A DNA stretch of 7,198 nt from J095 sp964407935 (lineage in GTDB: Bacteria > Chloroflexota > Anaerolineae > 4572-78 > J111), in contig CAYOXS010000303.1 in the NCBI GenBank assembly GCA_964407935.1, forward strand, positions 1 through 7,198. The letters are read 5' to 3'. Below, piece by piece: positions 1-5,568 of the stretch. The notes beneath the pieces were generated by a model. That model worked only from the letters and a program-made list of their open reading frames with translations. It was not told the origin of the DNA and did not search any database. Numbering within the stretch: position 1 is the stretch's first letter; each line of letters starts with the position of its first letter. The translations under genes and the position numbers were made by a program.

Positions 1-404
1 CGCGCCATACCCAGCGTCTGCACCAACTGATCGATTGGTCGGCGCTGCCGGCCGCGCTGGTGGAGCAGATTATCGCCGCCGAAGAGGCCATTTACGTCGC
101 CCCGGACGACCCAATGGTCAATTGGGATGAAGCCACGCTCCAGCAGATTTTTGCGCGGGCCGGGCTGGCCAACATCAGCGTCATCCCGGAAACTACCGCC
201 GCCGAGTGGCGCATTGGCCGCGGCCAGATTGACCGTTGGTTTAATGTGGATGATGCCGCCGGCCGGCTCACATTTGCCCAACATTTGCAGCGCGCCGGCC
301 TTAACGCCGCCGAACTGGATCAAATCAAGCGCATTTTTCAAAATCAACTGGCTGAAAAAGTAGTGCGCTGGCAATCAACCACCGCCTATCTGGCCAATAT
401 GTAA
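1..404 (+). CDS. 3' end of a truncated gene, possibly the methyltransferase-like tail of a RarA-type AAA ATPase
   Basis: The frame is open from base 3 to the TAA at 402-404, giving the last 133 residues of a protein whose start lies left of the window. A GTG at 60 is in frame, but the reading continues upstream of it with good coding character (RHTQRLHQLIDWSALPAAL), so it is probably an internal valine. The segment is soluble, with no membrane stretch. It contains an acidic/aromatic patch (AEEAIYVAPDDPMVNWD, from about residue 24), an arginine-rich stretch with a WF pair (about residues 65-76), and a helical end rich in Q, R and K. The pattern reminds me of the C-terminal methyltransferase-like extension found on some Chloroflexota RarA/MgsA-type ATPases. 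That is recollection of family style; no catalytic motif is visible in this fragment. It is reliably coding, but the function is weakly supported. No clear T-tailed terminator follows the stop. Confidence 0.55.
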   Translation, partial: RHTQRLHQLIDWSALPAALVEQIIAAEEAIYVAPDDPMVNWDEATLQQIFARAGLANISVIPETTAAEWRIGRGQIDRWFNVDDAAGRLTFAQHLQRAGLNAAELDQIKRIFQNQLAEKVVRWQSTTAYLANM

Positions 405-524
405 ACATTGGCTTTGGATTAACCGATCAGAAAAACCCTTGCACGCTATGGCAGAGTTGGTCACGCTTGATGAAGCCTGGCCTAATATCACAAGTCCCCG
501 GCACGTCTTAACCGTGTAACTCTA

Positions 525-544
525 AAAGTATTGCTTGATACTTT
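525..544. repeat. Short inverted repeat (7-bp arms, 6-base loop)
   Basis: The arms AAAGTAT (525-531) and ATACTTT (538-544) are perfect reverse complements around the loop TGCTTG. The hairpin is AT-rich and weak as RNA, so a protein-binding dyad is as plausible as a structure. It sits 10 bases left of the larger palindromic repeat. Confidence 0.55.
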
Positions 545-553
545 AAACGTACG

Positions 554-637
554 CCTTGCGTTTTAAAACGCAAGGGATGGAATTTGAAACGCAAGCCTAG
601 CGTTTTAAATTGCTAGGGATGAAATTTGAAATGTAAA
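554..637. repeat. Two-copy 42-bp direct repeat, each copy headed by a palindrome
   Basis: Copy 1 is 554-595 and copy 2 is 596-637, directly abutting, with 34 of 42 positions identical by hand alignment. Copy 1 opens with a perfect 22-bp palindrome: CCTTGCGTTTT at 554-564 followed by its exact reverse complement at 565-575. Copy 2 opens with the matching imperfect palindrome, CCTAGC at 596-601 and GCTAGG at 612-617. At the fourth stem position the T-A pair of copy 1 is an A-T pair in copy 2, so both sides changed together. The rest of each unit, GATGRAATTTGAAA, is nearly unchanged. AAACGC (587-592) can also pair with GCGTTT (600-605), so alternative hairpins compete. It could be a dispersed genomic repeat or a pair of operator sites. 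Confidence 0.75.
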
Positions 638-639
638 TA

Positions 640-659
640 GGGCGCTTTGCGAAGCGCCC
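640..659. repeat. GC-rich REP-like palindrome
   Basis: The 8-bp arms GGGCGCTT (640-647) and AAGCGCCC (652-659) flank the 4-base loop TGCG, giving a stable stem-loop. The TA and CTA bases around it fit a TAGGGGCGCTT...AAGCGCCCCTA type of palindrome that is commonly dispersed in bacterial intergenic DNA. No T-tract follows on either strand, so it is not a standard intrinsic terminator, though it could protect an RNA 3' end. Confidence 0.65.
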
Positions 660-675
660 CTACATCTCGCAGACT

Positions 676-703
676 CGTCGTCGGGCTACAAGCCCGACCT
701 ACG
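676..703. repeat. Second GC-rich REP-like palindrome
   Basis: The 8-bp arms GTCGGGCT (680-687) and AGCCCGAC (691-698) enclose the 3-base loop ACA. Past a small internal bulge the stem extends with CGT (676-678) against ACG (701-703). On the minus strand it reads CGTAGGTCGGGCTTGTAGCC..., a style of dispersed palindrome often seen between genes. It is separated from the previous hairpin by 16 bases, and its sequence is unrelated to that hairpin. Confidence 0.65.
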
Positions 704-728
704 ATTTGGCCACAAATTTTTAGAAGCC

Positions 729-743
729 GGGGTAGGAATCCCC
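729..743. repeat. Small GGGG/CCCC hairpin
   Basis: GGGG (729-732) can pair with CCCC (740-743) around the loop TAGGAAT. With four base pairs and a 7-base loop it is marginal. It overlaps the beginning of the heptad array by two bases and may simply be the edge of that repeat element. Confidence 0.3.
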
Positions 744-776
744 TAACTCCTAATTCCTGACTCCTGAATCCTATTT
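742..776. repeat. Five-unit degenerate heptanucleotide array
   Basis: Five successive 7-base units read CCTAACT, CCTAATT, CCTGACT, CCTGAAT and CCTATTT. The first four fit the consensus CCTRAHT and the last has drifted. On the minus strand this is the AGGAGT/CAGGAAT style of short tandem heptad known from cyanobacteria and some other filamentous bacteria. It ends 5 bases before the Shine-Dalgarno sequence of the first permease, so it lies in the presumed 5' leader, where a change in copy number would alter leader length. Confidence 0.7.
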
Positions 777-781
777 TCAAC

Positions 782-786
782 GGAGG
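782..786 (+). promoter_or_regulatory. Shine-Dalgarno sequence fixing a TTG start
   Basis: A GGAGG lies 5 bases before the TTG at 792. No ATG or GTG is at a suitable distance, and the next in-frame ATG encodes residue 34, inside the second predicted membrane segment. The TTG start is therefore well supported. Confidence 0.8.
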
Positions 787-791
787 ACAGA

Positions 792-2576
792 TTGACGCCT
801 GAAATTGCGCTGGCATTTGCTATTTTAGTTGGAGCGCTCATTGCATTTGTCCTTGATGTCGCGCCCATAGATTTTGTAGCCTTCTCAATTATGGGCCTCA
901 TTTTGTTGTTGGGGCCAATTTTGGGAGTTAGCCCCCAGGAAGCCGTTTCCGGGTTTAGCAATCCAGCCACCATCACCATTCTGGCCATGTTTATTTTGAG
1001 CGCCGGAATTTACCGCACCGGGATCATTAACCGGCTGGCGCACCACATGGTTCAAATCTCCGGCAAAAATGAAATCAAACAACTACTGACCATTTTATTT
1101 GTGGTGGGGCCAATTTCGGCGTTTATCAACAATACCGCGGCGGTGGCTATTCTCATTCCCTCAGTCATCACTATGGCCCGCGAACACCGGGTAGCGCCCT
1201 CAAAATTGCTCATCCCGCTTTCGTATTTTTCCCAATTTGCCGGCGCTATCACGTTGATTGGCACCTCTACCAACGTGCTGGCCAGCAGCCTGGCTGCCGG
1301 CGCCGGCTACGAGCCGTTTGGCATGTTTGAATTCTCTCACGTCGGCGTGCTGATTTTAATCACCGGCACGGCCTACCTGCTGACCCTTGGCCGCAAGCTT
1401 CTGCCCCGGCACCGGATTGAAACCGAAATTGCCAAAGATTACCGTATGACCGAATACCTGACCGACCTGATTGTGCTGCCCGATTCGCCGCTGGTGGGCA
1501 AAACGCTGGTTGAAGCGCGGCTGCGCCAAAAATTTGATACCCACGTGCTGGAAGTGCTGCGCCACGGAGATACCCTGCCTCATCCCCTGCACAACAAAAT
1601 ACTGCAAGCGCAGGATATTTTATTTGTAAAAACCCAGTCTGACCAGCTTGTTGGGCTGCAAAAAGCCAACGGGCTGGCCATTGAACCGGAAATGCGCCTG
1701 TGCGACGACGACCTGCAAAGTATCAGCCGGGGGCTGCTGGAAGTGGTCATTGGCCCTACTTCGGATTTGATCGGCGGGACGCTGGAAAATACCAATTTTC
1801 GGTATCACTACAACTGCACGGTGATTGCCATTCGCAAACACGGCGCGGTGATCCGCGAGCGGCTGGGCCGGGTTTCACTCCACTTTGGCGATACGCTCCT
1901 GCTGCGCGGCTCAAAACAGGCGCTGGCGCAGATCAAACGGGAACCGGGTTTTATTGTAACCGAAGAGCCAAAAATGGATGAGTTTAGGGCTAACAAAACC
2001 GGCGTGGCGCTGGCCATTATCGGCGGCGTGGTGGTGCTGGCCGCCATCGGCTACCCCATTCTGGTCACGGCCATTGTCGGCTCGGTGCTGATGGTAATGA
2101 CCGGCTGCCTCAAAGTGAACGAACTGCACGAGGCTATTCGCTGGGACGTGATTTTTCTGCTGGCCGGCATCATCCCGCTGGGGCTGGCGCTGAAAAAAAC
2201 CGGCGGGGCGCAGCTTTTGGCCAACCTGGCCACCCACAGCGCCAATTATGTGCCGCCGCTGGTTGTATTGGGTGTGGTCTACCTGGTGACGATGTTACTG
2301 TCTGAGTTCATTTCTCACAGCGCGGCGGTGGTTTTGATGGTGCCGGTTGGCATTGCCACGGGTAACGCGCTGGGGCTGGATCCGCGCGCATTTGTGCTGG
2401 CCAGCATGTTCGCTGCGTCGATGAGTTTTTCAACGCCGGTGGGTTACCAAACCAACACAATGGTCTACGGGCCGGGCGGCTACAAATTTTTGGATTTCAC
2501 CCGGGTGGGCGCACCGTTGGGCCTGCTGATGGCAATAGCCACGCCGGTGTACATCTACCTGTTCTGGGGCCTGTAA
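792..2576 (+). CDS. SLC13/DASS-type anion permease with two RCK_C (TrkA_C) domains
   Basis: This 594-residue inner-membrane protein has the SLC13 layout of two membrane halves around a long cytoplasmic insert. Hydrophobic segments fill residues 4-200 and 403-594. Residues about 221-295 and 311-395 look like two successive RCK_C domains (DSPLVGKTLVEARL; then DLIGGTLENTNFRYHY...HFGDTLLLRGS). The paired transport-site motifs are visible: INNTA at 112-116 with GTSTN at 157-161 in the first half, and SEFISHSAA at 504-512 with STPVGYQTN at 547-555 in the second. RCK-bearing members include algal SLT sulfate transporters and E. coli YfbS, so an inorganic anion or carboxylate is likely, but the substrate cannot be read from sequence. 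RCK_C domains usually sense a small ligand and gate transport. It starts at TTG with a strong ribosome binding site, and its TAA shares one base with the next gene's ATG. Confidence 0.88.
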   Translation: MTPEIALAFAILVGALIAFVLDVAPIDFVAFSIMGLILLLGPILGVSPQEAVSGFSNPATITILAMFILSAGIYRTGIINRLAHHMVQISGKNEIKQLLTILFVVGPISAFINNTAAVAILIPSVITMAREHRVAPSKLLIPLSYFSQFAGAITLIGTSTNVLASSLAAGAGYEPFGMFEFSHVGVLILITGTAYLLTLGRKLLPRHRIETEIAKDYRMTEYLTDLIVLPDSPLVGKTLVEARLRQKFDTHVLEVLRHGDTLPHPLHNKILQAQDILFVKTQSDQLVGLQKANGLAIEPEMRLCDDDLQSISRGLLEVVIGPTSDLIGGTLENTNFRYHYNCTVIAIRKHGAVIRERLGRVSLHFGDTLLLRGSKQALAQIKREPGFIVTEEPKMDEFRANKTGVALAIIGGVVVLAAIGYPILVTAIVGSVLMVMTGCLKVNELHEAIRWDVIFLLAGIIPLGLALKKTGGAQLLANLATHSANYVPPLVVLGVVYLVTMLLSEFISHSAAVVLMVPVGIATGNALGLDPRAFVLASMFAASMSFSTPVGYQTNTMVYGPGGYKFLDFTRVGAPLGLLMAIATPVYIYLFWGL

Positions 2577-4015
2577 TGACCTTTGACATTTCATTGGTAT
2601 TGGCCATTTTGATGGCATCGGTGTTACTGTTTGCCACCGAACGCCTGCGCCCGGATATTGTGGCGCTGCTGGTGCTGGTAGTGCTGGCTATTACCGGGCT
2701 GGTCACCCCGCATGAGGCGTTTTCCGGCTTTGCCAACCCGGCGGTGGTTACGGTGGTGGCCATTTTTGTTATCAGCGAAGGGCTGTTTCAAACCGGCATC
2801 GCCGATTTTTTGGGCGTGCGCATTTTACGCATGGCCAAATCCAGCCAAACCCGGCTTATTATCATTTTAATGCTGACCGTCAGCCTCATGTCGGCGTTTA
2901 TGAATAACGTGGGCGCCACGGCTGTGCTGCTGCCGGCGGTGCTGATTATTGCCCGCCGCGCCCGCATTGCGGCCTCAAAACTGCTCATCCCGTTGGCCTT
3001 CGCCTCGATGATGGGCGGCAACCTGACCCTGATTGGCACGCCGCCCAACATTCTGGCCTCATCGATATTGCGCACCCACCCCGCCTGCGCCTCGTTCAGT
3101 TTTGGCTGCGCCGGGTTTGGCTTTTTTGATTTTTTGCCGATGGGNNNNNNNNNNNNNNNNNNNNNNNNNNNNNNNNNNNNNNNNNNNNNNNNNNNNNNNN
3201 NNNNNNNNNNNNNNNNNNNNNNNNNNNNNNNNNNNNNNNNNNNNAGCGTGCTGGCGCTGCGGCGGCACAGCCACGCCATCCCGCGGTCTATCAAATCCGT
3301 GCCGCTGCATCCCGGCGATGTGCTGCTGGTGCAGGGCCGCCGCGAGCAGTTAGACCTGCTGCGCAGTGATCCCAACTTTCTGCTGCTGGAGCCGGTTCAC
3401 CTCGACACCCGCCGCACAGAAAAGATGCCGCTGGCGCTGGTAAATGTGGCGGCTATGCTGCTCACGGCCACCACCGGCTGGCTGCATATTTCGGTGGCAG
3501 CGGTGATTGCGGCCATCCTGTTGATCATGCTGGGAGTATTAACCATTGACGAGGCGTATCAATCCATCGACTGGCAATCGGTATTTTTGATTGCCGGCAT
3601 GCTGCCGCTGGGCATTGCAATGGAATCTACCGGCGCGGCCAAATTCCTGGCCGATACCATTATGGAGTGGATGGCTGCCCTGGGGCCAATGGCCATGCTG
3701 GCCGGCATTTACATTTTAACGGCGGCGCTGACTCAAACGATGTCAAACGCCGCCGCGGCGGTACTGCTGGCCCCCATCGCCATTAATATTGCGCTGGACC
3801 TTAATGCCGACCCGCGCCCCTTTTTGATGACGGTGGTGGTGGCGGCCAGCACCAGTTTTCTCACGCCCATTGCTCACCAATCCAACATTCTGGTGTTTGG
3901 CGCGGGCGGCTACAAATTTACCGATTTCGTTAAAGTTGGCGTGGCCCTGACCATCATTTATCTGGTTGTGGTTGTCACTGTGCTGCCGTACATCTGGCCG
4001 CTTTATCCCCCCTGA
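2576..4015 (+). CDS. Second SLC13/DASS-type permease with RCK_C domain, interrupted by a scaffold gap
   Basis: This is a paralogue of the preceding permease. Its ATG shares the final A of the upstream TAA (TAATG), which strongly suggests translational coupling. Conserved landmarks are MNNVGAT (109-115), GTPPN (154-158), TMSNAAAAVLLAP (387-399) and TPIAHQSN (430-437). The N run replaces the codons after residue 189. After it, residues 224-273 (SVLALRRHSH... HPGDVLLVQGR) match the last part of the second RCK_C domain of the upstream protein. Aligning the two proteins puts about 155 residues in the gap, so the real protein should be near 600 residues rather than the apparent 479. The frame agrees on both sides. 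The GTPPN and AHQSN motifs differ from the GTSTN and GYQTN of its partner, so the pair may differ in substrate or form a heteromer. The 3' end overlaps the convergent kinase gene by 13 bases. Confidence 0.85.
   Translation: MTFDISLVLAILMASVLLFATERLRPDIVALLVLVVLAITGLVTPHEAFSGFANPAVVTVVAIFVISEGLFQTGIADFLGVRILRMAKSSQTRLIIILMLTVSLMSAFMNNVGATAVLLPAVLIIARRARIAASKLLIPLAFASMMGGNLTLIGTPPNILASSILRTHPACASFSFGCAGFGFFDFLPMXXXXXXXXXXXXXXXXXXXXXXXXXXXXXXXXXXSVLALRRHSHAIPRSIKSVPLHPGDVLLVQGRREQLDLLRSDPNFLLLEPVHLDTRRTEKMPLALVNVAAMLLTATTGWLHISVAAVIAAILLIMLGVLTIDEAYQSIDWQSVFLIAGMLPLGIAMESTGAAKFLADTIMEWMAALGPMAMLAGIYILTAALTQTMSNAAAAVLLAPIAINIALDLNADPRPFLMTVVVAASTSFLTPIAHQSNILVFGAGGYKFTDFVKVGVALTIIYLVVVVTVLPYIWPLYPP
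3145..3244. other. Scaffold gap of exactly 100 N
   Basis: The run of exactly 100 N is the conventional placeholder for a gap of unknown size. It lies inside the second permease. By comparison with the paralogue, the missing coding sequence should run from the end of the first membrane half through the first RCK_C domain and most of the second, about 155 codons. If the gene is intact, the true gap length should leave remainder 1 on division by 3. Confidence 0.97.
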
Positions 4016-5535
4016 TGCACCAGCGGGTAAACCGCGTGATGCAGCGGGCGCAGGGCCGGGTAAATGTGCCGGTACACTTGCTGATAATAGCTGTTGTAAA
4101 ATTCAATGTGGTCGGCCAGCGGCTCCACCGGCCAGCGCCGATAGTTGATCAGTTGCAGCACCTCGGCCACATCGCGATAAACCCCGGCAGCCAGCCCGCC
4201 CAAAATGGCCACGCCCAGGCTGGTTGATTCGGTCACTTCGGCCACAGTGATGGTTTGATTGATCACCGTCGCCCGGATTTGCATGGCCAGTTGGTTGCGG
4301 GTAACCCCGCCGGCAGCGATGATACTTTCCACGGCGTTAAGCCCGGCGTATTGCAGCAGCGGCTCCAGCGTGAGCCGAAATTCGTAGGCCAGCCCCTCTA
4401 AAATTGCCCGAAACAACGCGCCGCGCTTGGCATCCGCATTCAGGCCGATGAACGCCCCCCGGCCTTTGGGGTCGTCGTTGGGGGCGTTAGCCAGCCGCAA
4501 ATGGGGCAAAAAGGCGATGCCCAAACTGCCCACCGGTACGCGCCCGGCTTCGGCAACCAGCGTGGCGTAATCAATCTCCGTGCCAACAATCTCGCGCCAC
4601 CACTCCACACACGCCCCGGCTGTGTAAGTTCCGCCCAGCACGTAGTAGCTGCCGGCGACCACGTGCGCGCCCTGGGTGTACCCCTGCCGGCCCATTTGCG
4701 GGTCGGTGAGCGGCTGGCTCAGCGACAGGAAAATCGCTTCGGCGGTGCCAATGGAGTTAAGCAGCGTGCCGGGGCCGGTTACGCCCGTTGCCAGCGAGCC
4801 GCAAACGTGATCGTGGCCGCCGGTTGCCACCAAACAACTGGCCGGCAGCCCGGTGGCTGCCGCCGCGGCGGCGGTAACGGAGCCAAGCGGCGTGCCGCTG
4901 GGTTGGAGCGGAGCCAACAGATCGGGCGGCAGCCCCGCCTCGCGGATGAGGCCGGCGTCCCACTCCAATTTTTTCAAATTGAGCAGCAGCGTGCGCGACG
5001 CCAGCGAGTATTCGGCAGCAGCCACGCCGCTCAGCCGGTAGGCGATGAAATCGGCCATGTTGAGCCAGCGCACGGTGCGGGCAAAAACATCCGGCTCGTT
5101 TTCTTTGAGCCACAAAATTTTGCACAGGGTAAAGATTGGCTGCAACGACAGGCCAGACACAGCAAACAGATTGTCTTTGCCAATCTGCTGCTCCAGCCAC
5201 AAAGCCTGCGGCTGGGTGCGGGTATCAAACCAGGCGATGGAATAGTAGGTTGGCTGGCCATTTTTATCGAGCGGCACGCCGGCCTCACCCACGCTGGCCA
5301 CAGCCACGCTCACCACCCGGCCAGCATCGTTGAGTTGGCCGGTGGCCTGGCGCAACACGGTCACCACCGCCTGCCAGATTTCCTCCGGCTCGTAGTAGGC
5401 CCAGCCGGGCTGGGGGTAATGAACGGGTGTCGGCACACTGGCCGAAGCCGCGATTTTGCCGCCCGGTTCAAAAATTATCGCTTTGATACTGGTGGTGCCA
5501 ACATCGACACCGGCAATCAAAGGATCACGGGTCAT
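4003..5535 (-). CDS. FGGY-family carbohydrate kinase, xylulokinase-like
   Basis: The 510-residue protein is predicted to transfer phosphate from ATP to a sugar hydroxyl in the cytoplasm. The N-terminal FGGY domain has the phosphate-binding motif GVDVGTTSIK (9-18) and a substrate-loop WFDTR (102-106). The second domain opens near GGHDH (239-243), whose Asp242 is the expected catalytic base, followed by IGTAEA (262-267). The adenosine-binding motif AAGGVTRNQLAMQI is at 407-420. Length is normal for the family (about 480-520). It is the third gene of the operon, 33 bases after the aldolase, with AAAGGA (5543-5548) 7 bases before its ATG. Xylulokinase is the obvious guess beside a D-lyxose isomerase, because lyxose isomerises to xylulose, but FGGY kinases have many substrates and the phosphorylated carbon (C5 or C1) is not visible. 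The stop lies inside the end of the convergent permease gene. Confidence 0.87.
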   Translation of the reverse strand: MTRDPLIAGVDVGTTSIKAIIFEPGGKIAASASVPTPVHYPQPGWAYYEPEEIWQAVVTVLRQATGQLNDAGRVVSVAVASVGEAGVPLDKNGQPTYYSIAWFDTRTQPQALWLEQQIGKDNLFAVSGLSLQPIFTLCKILWLKENEPDVFARTVRWLNMADFIAYRLSGVAAAEYSLASRTLLLNLKKLEWDAGLIREAGLPPDLLAPLQPSGTPLGSVTAAAAAATGLPASCLVATGGHDHVCGSLATGVTGPGTLLNSIGTAEAIFLSLSQPLTDPQMGRQGYTQGAHVVAGSYYVLGGTYTAGACVEWWREIVGTEIDYATLVAEAGRVPVGSLGIAFLPHLRLANAPNDDPKGRGAFIGLNADAKRGALFRAILEGLAYEFRLTLEPLLQYAGLNAVESIIAAGGVTRNQLAMQIRATVINQTITVAEVTESTSLGVAILGGLAAGVYRDVAEVLQLINYRRWPVEPLADHIEFYNSYYQQVYRHIYPALRPLHHAVYPLVHQGG

Positions 5536-5568
5536 TGTGATGTCCTTTCGGTGGATGGAAATGATGGG

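Larger units (their letters stand above)
405..791. other. Repeat-dense intergenic spacer
   Basis: No convincing gene lies in these 387 bases, and they are visibly more AT-rich than the flanking genes. From left to right: about 115 bases with no structure I can name (405-520); an inverted repeat (525-544); a two-copy 42-bp direct repeat with palindromes (554-637); two GC-rich hairpins (640-659 and 676-703); a weak GGGG/CCCC hairpin (729-743); a degenerate heptad array (742-776); and the Shine-Dalgarno sequence of the next gene (782-786). The promoter of the permease pair should be in here, but I cannot place it confidently. The hairpins could also attenuate or end transcription from the left, although none is followed by a T-run. 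Confidence 0.8.

Noticed and set aside
127..363. A 78-codon plus-strand frame inside the first partial gene
   Set aside because: It is in another frame of a gene with a clearly coding pattern, and its product is proline- and serine-rich low-information sequence.
584..611. A sigma-70 type promoter (TTGAAA at 584-589, TAAATT at 606-611)
   Set aside because: The -10 match is only four of six, and both boxes lie inside the 42-bp repeat, where AT-rich words of this kind arise by chance. It is too weak to annotate without transcript data.
554..637. A minimal CRISPR array
   Set aside because: The two 42-bp units abut directly with no spacers between them, are only about 81% identical, and no cas gene is present.
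640..703. Intrinsic terminators for the gene ending at 404
   Set aside because: Both hairpins are strong, but neither is followed by a T-run on either strand, and they lie more than 230 bases beyond the stop.
525..776. A single miniature transposon (MITE) spanning the spacer
   Set aside because: I could not find matching terminal inverted repeats or flanking target-site duplications around the cluster. The repeats look like separate elements.
613..988. Two overlapping minus-strand open frames covering the repeat region and the start of the first permease (613-816 and 743-988)
   Set aside because: Neither has motif content, one is built largely from the repeat elements, and both conflict with the well-supported permease start.
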